Part shown: piece by piece, positions 48,967 through 57,343 of the stretch
How the letters are laid out: each line of letters opens with the position of its first letter
Numbering within the stretch: the first letter of the stretch is position 1
Origin: an uncultured Alloprevotella sp.
GTDB taxonomy: Bacteria; Bacteroidota; Bacteroidia; Bacteroidales; Bacteroidaceae
Assembly (NCBI GenBank): GCA_944322325.1
Contig: CALUOQ010000003.1
Location: 186,001 to 250,000 of the forward strand
Reading direction: 5' to 3'
Length of the DNA stretch: 64,000 nucleotides
Made by a program: the position numbers and the translations under genes
The notes under the pieces: generated by a model
What the model saw: only the letters and a program-made list of their open reading frames with translations
What the model was told of the DNA's origin: nothing
Databases searched by the model: none

Positions 48967-51063
48967 TTATATTGTTGCGGCTGAAACCGCTTTTTTCTTC
49001 CTTGCCCTCGTTGATAACCTATTCCGCATGATGAACTTGGGAAGTTCCATTTCATAGAAACAGACGTGCAGCCCGATAGCCCGTGTCATGAGCAAGTCAT
49101 CGTGCTTGCCGACCACCGCGCCGAAAGCCCCATTCGGTTTCTTTTCGTAAACAAGATACTCGTCAAGGCAACGCCGGTCACGCTCGATGTAGGCATTCTC
49201 ACGGATTACCTTCACGAGTGTGGAAATGACCATCGGCTTGGTGGCTACATTCGTGTGGAAGCCGTATTTGGTGGGCAGACCGGCCAAAATGTCCTCCTCA
49301 GACTGCTTACGTGCGTAGAGATTCGGATAAACGTTCTTAATCTGATTGAGGATGAACTGCGACTGGTCGCCATCCACGTCACGCTCCTTGTCGTGCGTTT
49401 CGAGGGTGTTGCTCTCAATGACCAGCAATGAATTGTCGTAAAAAGCCGCTATCTGTGCCGCCTTCCACGCCAGCAAGTCAATGTCGCAGTGTCCGTACCA
49501 TTGGGCCACAACTACAGGCTTGCCGCCGTCGGCCATGAAAAGACGGTCGAAAACGACGATTACCGACCAGTCGGCCTTGTTGGAACGACCGCCCACATCG
49601 ACTACCGTCAGGTAACGGTTGAGCACCTTTTCCGCCTCGTCCACCTCCGGCAGTTCCCATACCCAAAGCATCCCCTGCTTGTCCTCGGAGAAGCGCAGGT
49701 TCTTCAACGCATTCTTTCCCTCGTCGGCATCGGCATAGACGTCGCCCACGTAGCGAGGCTCTTTGCAACACTTGTCGAAGTCCTCTACCTTGTACTTGTC
49801 GAACACCATCGTTCCGGAATGAACGAATGCCTCAATATCGTCTGACGGATATTCGGAAGCCATGGATGCATGGTCGTTGTACTTGGCACGTTCAAGAACG
49901 TACCAATTGATGGCTTCGAGCGTAGCCCCTTTCTCCCACAACGCCCACAGATAGCGTCCGCTCTCCTCGCGGGCAGACGATACATTAGCATTCTCCCGAT
50001 TGTCATACAGGTTGGCTGCAAAGGCTTTTATGTCAACTATCGGCTGTGAGTATTTCTCAATGTCGAACCAAGAGACGAACATCGCCTCAAACTGCGAGTC
50101 GCCTTTTTTAGCCGCATCGTATTCACGCTGGAAGAAATTACCTGTGCCGTTGGCCGTACTTTCATAAACAATCATCGTGTACGGTCGGTAGAGGACACCC
50201 GAACAGGCGGAACGCACGATGTCCTCCGGCTTCTTGCCCTCCGTGGCTTTCCACAAGCCCACTTCGGAAAGATGCACAAGGCTGTAGTCACCGCCACGGC
50301 AACCGTCCGGCCGTTCCGCCGTGCCAATCTTTATCTTGCAGTTGCGTTGCGGCACACGGTAGATGCTGCCCGACTTGCCCACGCCCACCAGTTTCGGCTC
50401 ATTCTCCTTGTAGGCTTCTCCCAGCTTGTGGAGCATTTCGACAGGATATGCCTTGATCATGCGGTCGAACATATCCTTTATTTCGTCAGACCCCGTACCC
50501 TGATGTGCGATGATAAGCGAGTTAAGACCCACTTTGTGGATAAGTTGCAGCCACGCCATGTAAAGTTGTGAAGTTGTAGAGCCTCCCCACTGGCGAGCCT
50601 TAAGCAAGACTATACGTATAGGCTTCGCCGCCTTGCGTAACCTTTCGAGCCGTGCGACAAACCTACGCTGTGGACGTGTCAGCCGGAAAAGCACATCTTC
50701 GCCGCCGTCCTTGTTCTTGATGTAAACCTGCGTGGCCGCCCAAAACGGGAAATCGTAACGGAAGCGCAATCGGACAAACTGCTCGATGACTTTCAGGCGG
50801 TCTGCTTCGTTGTATTCAACCTCCATGCAATCCGTCAGGAACGCACGGACAGAACCGCACTCGACAAGCTGCGCCACGAGAGGCACTTTCATCATTTCTA
50901 CCGGCACCCATTGCGTATGGATGGGAAAATCGTCGATTACGATTTTCTTCCGCTCCCCCACCGAACCATATCCGGTAACGGGGTCGAACTTGGCGTAGAT
51001 TTCCGCATTGCGCCGTTCGTTCTCTTTGATAATCTCCTGTATGGCCTTTTCCCTTACCGTCAT
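48967..51063 (-). CDS. terL: Large terminase subunit
   Basis: The product is about 698 residues. The N-terminal ATPase has a deviant Walker A (LLKARQWGGSTTS) and Walker B (YSLVHLSEVGLW). The C-terminal RNaseH-like nuclease starts at YLTVVDVGGRSNKADWS with further acidic residues at VIESNTLE and GKHDDLLM. It cuts and pumps DNA into the procapsid. I chose ATG 51063, which overlaps the rhomboid gene stop by four bases; the longer frame would run deep into that gene. It is transcribed opposite to the portal and capsid genes. Confidence 0.9.
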   Translation of the reverse strand: MTVREKAIQEIIKENERRNAEIYAKFDPVTGYGSVGERKKIVIDDFPIHTQWVPVEMMKVPLVAQLVECGSVRAFLTDCMEVEYNEADRLKVIEQFVRLRFRYDFPFWAATQVYIKNKDGGEDVLFRLTRPQRRFVARLERLRKAAKPIRIVLLKARQWGGSTTSQLYMAWLQLIHKVGLNSLIIAHQGTGSDEIKDMFDRMIKAYPVEMLHKLGEAYKENEPKLVGVGKSGSIYRVPQRNCKIKIGTAERPDGCRGGDYSLVHLSEVGLWKATEGKKPEDIVRSACSGVLYRPYTMIVYESTANGTGNFFQREYDAAKKGDSQFEAMFVSWFDIEKYSQPIVDIKAFAANLYDNRENANVSSAREESGRYLWALWEKGATLEAINWYVLERAKYNDHASMASEYPSDDIEAFVHSGTMVFDKYKVEDFDKCCKEPRYVGDVYADADEGKNALKNLRFSEDKQGMLWVWELPEVDEAEKVLNRYLTVVDVGGRSNKADWSVIVVFDRLFMADGGKPVVVAQWYGHCDIDLLAWKAAQIAAFYDNSLLVIESNTLETHDKERDVDGDQSQFILNQIKNVYPNLYARKQSEEDILAGLPTKYGFHTNVATKPMVISTLVKVIRENAYIERDRRCLDEYLVYEKKPNGAFGAVVGKHDDLLMTRAIGLHVCFYEMELPKFIMRNRLSTRARKKKAVSAATI

Positions 51064-51569
51064 CGCTTTATGTGTATTGGTTTGTTGAGCAAGGCGACCA
51101 CGAAGCCGCAGAGATAACAGTACAGGTGCAACCAAGCATTGGTATTGGGCATGAAAAATCCGATGCCGATGTAGAAGAGCATCCAGCACTGGTAATACCG
51201 CTTACGCAGCACCTCGAACGAGATAGAGCCGAACAGCACGTACACCACGCCCGAAAGTCCGACCGTAGGATTGTCAAAAGGCAGGAATCCCCCCAACGTA
51301 TCAACAGGCACGGTCACGGCTAATAGATAAGCCACGAGCATACGCCTGAAAGAAACACCGTAGGAAAACACCACGGAGAGCAAGCACCAAGCATTGAGTG
51401 AGGCATGGAAAACGCCCGAATGGAAGAATGGGTATAAAAACCTTCCGGCCAAAGGGCAATGCGCATAGATGCCGACCGAATGCCAGCCGGCAATGTGGAA
51501 GAACGACAAGACCGTCACCAACAGCGCAATTACAACAGCCGAAGCCTTTTCAACTTTTCCTTCACCCAT
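51060..51569 (-). CDS. Rhomboid-like intramembrane protease in terminase operon
   Basis: The 169-residue product has six hydrophobic helices. The rhomboid motif HSGVFHASLNAW is in an early helix, the serine motif GLSGVVY (GxSG) in the fourth, and NAWLHLYCYLCGF with the second catalytic residue (His) in the sixth. This is the minimal six-helix rhomboid core. It overlaps terL by four bases and the upstream gene by 40 bases, so it is part of the phage operon and not a host remnant. Rhomboids cut transmembrane proteins; a phage target is unknown. Confidence 0.72.
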   Translation of the reverse strand: MGEGKVEKASAVVIALLVTVLSFFHIAGWHSVGIYAHCPLAGRFLYPFFHSGVFHASLNAWCLLSVVFSYGVSFRRMLVAYLLAVTVPVDTLGGFLPFDNPTVGLSGVVYVLFGSISFEVLRKRYYQCWMLFYIGIGFFMPNTNAWLHLYCYLCGFVVALLNKPIHIKR

Positions 51570-51943
51570 TTCTTACGAGCCTTACAAACCATGATTTTCG
51601 CACTTCCCGGAGTGAGATAGAATTTAGGCGCGGGTTGTGCCACGACAATGCCGCAGCAGGCACTGAGGGATAGTTCCGGCCTGTTTTGCCGCAATTCCAG
51701 CACTCGTCTGAGGATTTCCTCGAACATTTCCCTCTTCAATGGTCGCATACTCTTTAACGAAACACCCCGCATCATGGCGTAGATGACCTTGGAAGCCCTT
51801 GTATCGCTGACCCAGAAACGCCGGGACTGCATGTTGACGATGGCGTCGTAGACCTCCGGCATACGGATGTAGGGGCAGGACGACAGGTATTCATCATACG
51901 CCCGCATAAGGTCCTGTATACGCTCATCGGCGTATTCCATCAT
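51530..51943 (-). CDS. Phage protein of terminase operon (possible small terminase)
   Basis: The product is about 137 residues with the opening MMEYADERIQDLMRAYDEYL. FWVSDTRASKVIYAMMRG follows, then a basic helical C-terminus. It resembles a common Bacteroides prophage protein family of unknown function found near the large terminase, so a small-subunit or DNA-recognition role is plausible. Start options are 51961, 51943 and 51940; a GGAG lies a few bases before the last two. The -7 box TAATTTTG at 51980-51987 rules out a start at 51982. Confidence 0.62.
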   Translation of the reverse strand: MMEYADERIQDLMRAYDEYLSSCPYIRMPEVYDAIVNMQSRRFWVSDTRASKVIYAMMRGVSLKSMRPLKREMFEEILRRVLELRQNRPELSLSACCGIVVAQPAPKFYLTPGSAKIMVCKARKKWVKEKLKRLRLL

Positions 51944-51979
51944 TGCTCCGTGGTGCTTCATAAGCCAATCTCTTTGTCT

Positions 51980-51987
51980 CAAAATTA
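51980..51987 (-). promoter_or_regulatory. -7 promoter box TAATTTTG for the terminase operon
   Basis: TAnnTTTG on the minus strand. It is paired with a divergent plus-strand box at 52035-52042, so packaging and capsid genes share one divergent control region. Confidence 0.65.
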
Positions 51988-52034
51988 CTTATCGGTCCGT
52001 AAAAAGTTATCCCGTCGGAATGCTTAGGTGCCTC

Positions 52035-52042
52035 TAAATTTG
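52035..52042 (+). promoter_or_regulatory. -7 promoter box TAAATTTG for scaffold and capsid genes
   Basis: TAnnTTTG on the plus strand, 39 bases before the scaffold-like gene. Confidence 0.65.
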
Positions 52043-52080
52043 CGTTGTAAGAAATTGCGAAACCATTAAGAATCAAGAAT

Positions 52081-52869
52081 ATGCCTGATAAACCAACAGT
52101 TAAGAGCAACCGCGAACAATATGCGGAACGATTGAAGGCCAAATATCCCGACCGTGAATTTGCCGATGACGAAGCCTTGTGGGGACAAGTTAACGAAGAT
52201 TACGACGGTTACGACAAGGAACTGGCCGGATATAAGGAACGCGAGAAAGCGTTTTCCGACCTGTTTACGAGCGACCCCCGGAGTGCCGCGTTCCTGACGA
52301 ACTGGCGCAAAGGCGGCAATCCTGCCGTAGAGCTTGTGCGCATGTTCGGCGATGATTTCGTGGAGGAGCTGAAAGACCCGGCAAAGCAGGAAGAACTGGC
52401 CAAGGCCAGCAAAGACTATGCGGAGCGCGTAGCCAAGGAAAAGGAGTTTGACGAACTGTATCAAAAGAACATATCCGAAACGCTGAGCACCCTTGAAACC
52501 ATGCAGCAGAAAGACGGTGTGAGCGATGACGAGATAGACCGTGCCATGGAGTTCCTCGTAGGCATCGTAAAGGACGGCATTGTGGGCAAGTTTTCTCCTG
52601 AGAGCATACAAATGGCCTTCCGTGCCATCAACCATGATTCGGACGTGGCCGTAGCCGCAAGAGAGGGCGAGTTGAAAGGACGCAACACCCGTATTGAAGA
52701 AAAACTGCGCAAGAAGCAACGCAGCGACGGCACCGCCAACCTTGACGGAAAGAACGGAGGCGGCGGCAAAGCAAGGGATATGCCCGACTTGGGCGCATTG
52801 AACCGTTACGATGACGGAGGTCAGACCATTTGGGAGCGCGGAGGAGAGAAGCGCAGACCGGCACGATAA
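52081..52869 (+). CDS. Putative scaffolding protein
   Basis: The 262-residue acidic, mostly helical product has a central coiled coil (KQEELAKASKDYAERVAKEKEFDELY). A Lys/Arg-rich helix near the end (RNTRIEEKLRKKQR) and a disordered Gly/Asp tail follow. That acidic helical body with a basic C-terminal capsid-binding helix is typical of scaffolds, and it sits directly before the major capsid gene. Identity is by position and composition only. Confidence 0.68.
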   Translation: MPDKPTVKSNREQYAERLKAKYPDREFADDEALWGQVNEDYDGYDKELAGYKEREKAFSDLFTSDPRSAAFLTNWRKGGNPAVELVRMFGDDFVEELKDPAKQEELAKASKDYAERVAKEKEFDELYQKNISETLSTLETMQQKDGVSDDEIDRAMEFLVGIVKDGIVGKFSPESIQMAFRAINHDSDVAVAAREGELKGRNTRIEEKLRKKQRSDGTANLDGKNGGGGKARDMPDLGALNRYDDGGQTIWERGGEKRRPAR

Positions 52870-52904
52870 GTTAAGAATTAAAAGTTAAGAGTGAAGAATT
52901 TATA
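52870..52904. repeat. Heptamer tandem spacer repeat (GTTAAGA-type)
   Basis: Five consecutive 7-base units (GTTAAGA, ATTAAAA, GTTAAGA, GTGAAGA, ATTTATA) fill the gap between scaffold and capsid genes. Similar heptamer runs of TTGACAG type lie at 57294-57328 and 63650-63677. Confidence 0.6.
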
Positions 52905-52928
52905 AACAACAATTAAAACCCCAAAAAG

Positions 52929-54389
52929 ATGAAGACGTTAAAGAAAAGTACAAGTTTTCTGTATCACGTAATGCTGACGCTGTTGGCGATCGTGATTGGC
53001 GCATCGAGCGGTGTTACGATGGCCGCAGCGAGTGACTTGCCCGATGCCGGTAAGACCAACGCAGGTGCGGAAGGCGATGGTGGCAGCGACCCTACCGCCG
53101 GTATTGCCACCGAGACGCAAGGACGCACGGACGGTGACCCCAATTTTTACATGGCGGACGTGGACAAGCGTATTGTCAAAATCCGCCCTATGGCAAGCCC
53201 AATCGACCAAATCAGCCGTTATGCGAAATCGACCAGTTGCGACAGCTTCGAGGTGAAGTACTACAGCGTTGGCACGAGGGAAATCAAGTGTATGACGAGC
53301 GATGCCGTCACCGCCATGGCGAGCGGAGCAAGTACGAAGCTGCCCGTAAGCGACCCCAACATGTTCACGCTGGACGATACTATCCGCGTGGTAGGCGTGA
53401 AAGGCGTGACCAATCCCGACACCGGCCAAGCATACGATGCGGAGGACCCCAACACGCCCGACCTTGTTTTGTGCGTGTGCGGAAAGGATGCCACGACCAA
53501 CATGCCGACCGTGTATGCCGTGAACGGCGCGATGGACTCGTCGAGCAAGCAACCGATATGGGTTCCGGCCATTCCGAAGAGCACCGTACTGGTGCGCATG
53601 GGTAAGGCGTGCGGCGAGCTTGACGTGCAGACGGGCCGCTTCAACAACATTCCGATGCCCGAAACGCAGTACTGCCAGAACTTCATGATTCAGATTGAAC
53701 AGTCCACGTTCGACAAGATTGCCAAGAAAGAAGTGAACTGGAGCTTCTCGGACATCGAGGAGGACGGCATCTATGACATGCGCCTTGCGATGGAGAACAC
53801 CTACCTGTTCGGCGTGAAGAACCGCATCAAGCACGTAACGAAAGACGGCATGATGACATGGTTCACCGGCGGTTTGTGGTGGATGGCCGGAAAGGACATC
53901 GAGGTCGGCGAATGGGACACGGCGAAGCAGGAAGCCGTCATCAGCGACGAGAACCTTGTGGACATCACGAAAGACCTGTTCGTAGGCACGGGCATAGGCA
54001 ACAAGCGCAAGATACTGTTCTGCGGTTCGGACATGCTGGCCGCCTTCTCGAAAATCAAGAGCGAGAAGTTCCGCCTGAAGGACACCGTGGAAGTGTGGAA
54101 CCTGAAGTTCAAGAGCTGGGACACCGACTTTGGCGAGGTGCTGACTATCCACCACGAACTGTTCGACATGAACGGCATGAGCGACTGCGGCTTTGCGATG
54201 GACCCGGAATACCTGTCGAAAAAGACCCACGTAAGCTGGGCACGCAATGTGCTTGACCTGCAAAAAGCCGGTATCCGCCGCACGGATGCAGTAGTCATTC
54301 AGGAAGTAAGCTGCCTGTACCTGCGCTATGCGAAGGCGCACGCCCGCATGAGACTTGCGAAAGCACCTGTTGAGGACTCGGGCGATTAA
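52929..54389 (+). CDS. Major capsid protein with signal-peptide-like N-terminus
   Basis: The 486-residue product has a body that reads like HK97-fold capsid proteins of Bacteroidetes phages: SPIDQISRYAKSTSCDSFEV early, RIKHVTKDGMMTWFTGGLWW and DLFVGTGIGNKRKILFCGSD later. The first 33 residues are unusual: KK then a hydrophobic stretch (FLYHVMLTLLAIVIGASSG) ending in TMAAAS, as in a secretory signal. The A-rich leader before 52929 supports this start; a later ATG at 53019 would skip the segment but has no such leader. It is followed by a perfect 14-bp terminator. Confidence 0.82.
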   Translation: MKTLKKSTSFLYHVMLTLLAIVIGASSGVTMAAASDLPDAGKTNAGAEGDGGSDPTAGIATETQGRTDGDPNFYMADVDKRIVKIRPMASPIDQISRYAKSTSCDSFEVKYYSVGTREIKCMTSDAVTAMASGASTKLPVSDPNMFTLDDTIRVVGVKGVTNPDTGQAYDAEDPNTPDLVLCVCGKDATTNMPTVYAVNGAMDSSSKQPIWVPAIPKSTVLVRMGKACGELDVQTGRFNNIPMPETQYCQNFMIQIEQSTFDKIAKKEVNWSFSDIEEDGIYDMRLAMENTYLFGVKNRIKHVTKDGMMTWFTGGLWWMAGKDIEVGEWDTAKQEAVISDENLVDITKDLFVGTGIGNKRKILFCGSDMLAAFSKIKSEKFRLKDTVEVWNLKFKSWDTDFGEVLTIHHELFDMNGMSDCGFAMDPEYLSKKTHVSWARNVLDLQKAGIRRTDAVVIQEVSCLYLRYAKAHARMRLAKAPVEDSGD

Positions 54390-54395
54390 TTAACC

Positions 54396-54445
54396 GGAGA
54401 CTTGTTCAGAGAGGTGTAAGCACTCTCCCTGAACAAGTCTCCTTT
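54396..54445 (+). terminator. Terminator or attenuator hairpin after the capsid gene
   Basis: Perfect 14-bp arms GGAGACTTGTTCAG (54396-54409) and complement (54429-54442) with a second small stem in the loop and only three T after it. It probably reduces read-through so that capsid mRNA exceeds that of connector and tail genes. Confidence 0.7.
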
Positions 54446-54458
54446 CAACATGGAATCT

Positions 54459-54863
54459 ATGAGAAAATGCTATAAGTCGAGAAGTTCCATCAGCGTGAAC
54501 GTCGTGCTGAAAAGCAAGAAGAGCATGCACGTGGCGTTCACCGCGCAGTCGGACGGCAGCAGCGTGTACGTAACCGAGAATGAGGACATCCAGTATGCGC
54601 TGGAGCACCATTACAAGTATGGCAAGCTGTTCCGGCAGGAAAGCGTAGAGGAGTCCGATGAGACCAATGGGGCTAATGAGGTTGGTGGGGCCGATGAGAG
54701 TGATGAGGAGGGCGGTAAGGTGCGCACGGTAAAGGTGAGCGACCTTGCTGCGGCGAAGGACTATCTGGCCGACACGTTCGGACTGAGCCGCACGTCGCTC
54801 CGGTCGGAGAAGTCCATCCTTGAGGCCGCAAAGGCACAGGGCATCGAATTCGAAGGGTTTTAA
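54459..54863 (+). CDS. Hypothetical head protein
   Basis: The product is about 134 residues. A beta-rich N-terminal half (SISVNVVLKSKKSMHVAFTAQSDG) is followed by an acidic low-complexity hinge (DETNGANEVGGADESDEEGG). A C-terminal helical domain (AAAKDYLADTFGLSRTSLRS) closes the protein. Similar genes follow the capsid gene in Bacteroides prophages and may be decoration or joining proteins. The hinge contains one copy of a 24-bp repeat also found at 61653 and 63624. An earlier ATG at 54450 is also possible. Confidence 0.6.
   Translation: MRKCYKSRSSISVNVVLKSKKSMHVAFTAQSDGSSVYVTENEDIQYALEHHYKYGKLFRQESVEESDETNGANEVGGADESDEEGGKVRTVKVSDLAAAKDYLADTFGLSRTSLRSEKSILEAAKAQGIEFEGF
54658..54681. repeat. 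24-bp dispersed repeat, copy 1
   Basis: ATGAGACCAATGGGGCTAAT plus TGAG, in frame in the head protein gene (encodes part of the acidic hinge). Related copies are at 61653-61676 and 63624-63647. Confidence 0.55.
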
Positions 54864-54877
54864 CGGCAAGACACACC

Positions 54878-55510
54878 ATGATTGTACAGGCAGAGAAAAT
54901 GGCGAGGGACGTGCGCATCGCGGTCGACATGAACCGCGAGAGTACGCCATTGCTTCTGGACGGCGATACGGAAACGACCAGCTTTGACGACATTATCTAC
55001 GCCAAACTGACGGACGCTGTACGCATGGTGGAGATGGAAGCCCCGCTGAACCTTCTGGAACAAGGTCACCAGTTTGGTGACAACGTGGTATGGGGCGAGG
55101 ACGGAAAGGGCTGGATACTGCTTCCTGACGACTTCATGCGTCTTGTCGTATTCAAGATGAGCGATTGGCGGCACAGCGTGTCGGAAGCCATCACGCAGGA
55201 CGACCCGAAGTATTCCCGGCAATGGTCGAGGTGGAAAGGCATCTGTGGCAATCCCGAAAAGCCGGTAGTGGCCATAGTGAACCGGGCGGAAGGAAACGTG
55301 TTGGAGTTTTTCTCCTGCCACGACGACACCGCCACCGTGGAACAGGCCGTTTACGTACCCCTGCCCCGGATAGACCTCGACGGCGGCATTGACGTGAGCG
55401 AGAAATGTTACAAGGCAGCTGTGTATCGTGCCGCCGCGCTGGCGCTGGCAAGCATCGGAGACCAGTTGTCCACGACCATGGTAGAACTCAGCAAGTCATT
55501 GCTGGATTAA
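54878..55510 (+). CDS. Putative head-tail connector protein
   Basis: The 210-residue product opens with a helical segment and FDDIIYAKLTDAVRMVEMEAP, then LLPDDFMRLVVFKMSDW. The C-terminal helices include KCYKAAVYRAAALALASIGD. A helical protein of this size after the capsid gene fits the gp4/adaptor class that closes the portal in podoviruses. No motif proves it. Confidence 0.6.
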   Translation: MIVQAEKMARDVRIAVDMNRESTPLLLDGDTETTSFDDIIYAKLTDAVRMVEMEAPLNLLEQGHQFGDNVVWGEDGKGWILLPDDFMRLVVFKMSDWRHSVSEAITQDDPKYSRQWSRWKGICGNPEKPVVAIVNRAEGNVLEFFSCHDDTATVEQAVYVPLPRIDLDGGIDVSEKCYKAAVYRAAALALASIGDQLSTTMVELSKSLLD

Positions 55511-55523
55511 AAAGAACGTAACA

Positions 55524-56702
55524 ATGAGCAGCATTTATAACGAATCCCTGCAAGGCAACCTGTCCGTCAGTCGCGATATCACGGCGGGCGGGCACCTGAA
55601 AGTGCGCGGGAACTCCCTATTCGACCACAACGTAGTCATAAAGGGTTGGCTCGACGCGAAGAACATCAAGGGACCGTGCAAGGGTCTGTATGCCTCGTTG
55701 GACGCCTTGAAAGCCGCCTATCCGCGGCCCATGCCGGGCTGGTATGCCTTGGTGGGCGACACGCTTCCCGCTGCGGTGTACCGCACGGAGGGCGACGAAT
55801 GGGTGGCGACCGGCGAACAGGGCGGCGAGGTAAACCTATATCTCGACCAGCTTGAAAACGACGTGGCTGACCTTGACGACGCGGTAAAGGACATCCAAGA
55901 GCTTATCGGGGGCGGATTGCTGGTGGCGGACAGCGTGCAGTTTGACGCCACGGCTACGGCGGTGACGCTGACCTACAAACTGCGCAAACCGGACGGGACG
56001 GAAACGCCGTACAACGTGACCGTTCCCATTGTCACTGCGGAGAAGGCCGGTATGATGAGTGCGGCGGACAAGAAAGCCTTGACGCAGGCCGGGACGGACA
56101 TCACGGAACTTCAGGGCGCGGTATGGCCACTGGAGGCGACGTTCGGTGCGAGTCCGGCGCTGGCGGAGTACACGGGGGCGGCACAGACGGTGGCGCTGCT
56201 GTGGACAGTGCGACGTCGGGGCAAGACGGCATCGGTGACCTCGTTGACGGTGAAACGCGGCTCGGAGACGGTGTACTCGGGTACAGAGAATCCGGGTTCA
56301 CTTACTTCATCGGTGACGGCTGAGGGCGTGACGACGTTCACGCTGGAGGCTGCGGCGGAGGGCCTGACGGTGTCGGCGAGCTCACAGGTTCGGCTGGTGA
56401 GGGCGATATATTTCGGCTTTGCGGCTGCGGAGTCGGCTTCGGGACTGGAGGTGACCTCACTCGTGAAGCAGGCTATCAAGACGGGCCCGGCGGGCATGTA
56501 CACGCTGACGAACGGGACGGACGGTAACTACATGTGGCTGTGCGTTCCGGAGGGCATGGTTATCCGGAGAGTGACGCTGAACGGGTTTGACGTGCCGATG
56601 GAGGCGGCTGAGACGGTGGAGACGACGAATGGGAAGTACTTGTGTTACCGGAGCAGCAATGCACTGGTGGCGCAGGAGTTCACGATTGTGGTGGAAGGTT
56701 GA
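55524..56702 (+). CDS. Tail or appendage protein
   Basis: The 392-residue product has a beta-helical opening (GNLSVSRDITAGGHLKVRGN, then SLFDHNVVIKGWLDAKNIKG) as in trimeric appendage proteins. A short coiled coil (YLDQLENDVADLDDAVKDIQ) is followed by Ig-like or fibre beta domains. Such modular proteins build short tails or adhesins. It is first in a run of four tail genes. Confidence 0.65.
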   Translation: MSSIYNESLQGNLSVSRDITAGGHLKVRGNSLFDHNVVIKGWLDAKNIKGPCKGLYASLDALKAAYPRPMPGWYALVGDTLPAAVYRTEGDEWVATGEQGGEVNLYLDQLENDVADLDDAVKDIQELIGGGLLVADSVQFDATATAVTLTYKLRKPDGTETPYNVTVPIVTAEKAGMMSAADKKALTQAGTDITELQGAVWPLEATFGASPALAEYTGAAQTVALLWTVRRRGKTASVTSLTVKRGSETVYSGTENPGSLTSSVTAEGVTTFTLEAAAEGLTVSASSQVRLVRAIYFGFAAAESASGLEVTSLVKQAIKTGPAGMYTLTNGTDGNYMWLCVPEGMVIRRVTLNGFDVPMEAAETVETTNGKYLCYRSSNALVAQEFTIVVEG

Positions 56703-56744
56703 CTTTGGGGACGATGAGGCCTTTGAGTAATTGATTTTGGACTT

Positions 56745-57290
56745 ATGAGCGGAAAGAAGATAGACGTAGCAGGCGAGCTTTGGGCGGCGACGACTGAAGG
56801 TATCGTGGCAGACGCCAAGCAGGTGAGGCTGGGCACTGACGCCGTGGTGGAGGACCTGGGTACGTTTGAGGAGAACGACGAGTTCCTACACGTGATTACG
56901 GACGCGGAGGGCCGCGTACTGTACGGCATGAGGCGGGACGGACGTCCCTTGTTCCCACGGAATGAGATGTACGAGGTGACGGAGAACCCGGAGTGGCTGA
57001 AGGTCGTTGTGGACGCGAAGGGGCACGTGCTCTTCGGTGTCCGGCGTGACGGTGAGCTTGTGGAGGCGCGTGTGCCGCTGCAAACGCGGGCGGCGCTGGA
57101 GGCGCTGCGTGCTGACACGGAGAAATCTGTCGGCGCGCTGCGCGACGAACTGCGCCGCAATGTGCTGGCGGTGGAGATGGACCGGGAGACGGGGCAGATT
57201 GTCGGGTTTACGGGCACGGACAGCCGGATTACGGGCTGCGTGCAGGACCGGGTGACCGGGGAGATTGTGATCAGACAGGCGGTGGAATGA
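56745..57290 (+). CDS. Tail protein with EWL-type repeats
   Basis: The 181-residue product contains two tandem copies of a 30-50-residue beta unit. One reads NDEFLHVITDAEGRVLYGMRRDG and the next NPEWLKVVVDAKGHVLFGVRRDG. A coiled coil (about 110-140) and a short end follow. The same unit recurs in the long fibre gene downstream. Probably a fibre base or accessory. Confidence 0.65.
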   Translation: MSGKKIDVAGELWAATTEGIVADAKQVRLGTDAVVEDLGTFEENDEFLHVITDAEGRVLYGMRRDGRPLFPRNEMYEVTENPEWLKVVVDAKGHVLFGVRRDGELVEARVPLQTRAALEALRADTEKSVGALRDELRRNVLAVEMDRETGQIVGFTGTDSRITGCVQDRVTGEIVIRQAVE

Positions 57291-57293
57291 GGA

Positions 57294-57328
57294 TTGACAG
57301 TTGACAATTGACAGTTGAGAATTGAAAA
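57294..57328. repeat. Heptamer tandem spacer repeat (TTGACAG-type)
   Basis: Five consecutive 7-base units (TTGACAG, TTGACAA, TTGACAG, TTGAGAA, TTGAAAA) fill the gap between two tail genes. Confidence 0.7.
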
Positions 57329-57343
57329 TAAGAATAAGGATAT

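Noticed and set aside
52938-54341. 467-codon minus-strand frame over the capsid gene
   Set aside because: His/Arg/Val-rich mirror translation; the plus frame has capsid features and a proper leader.
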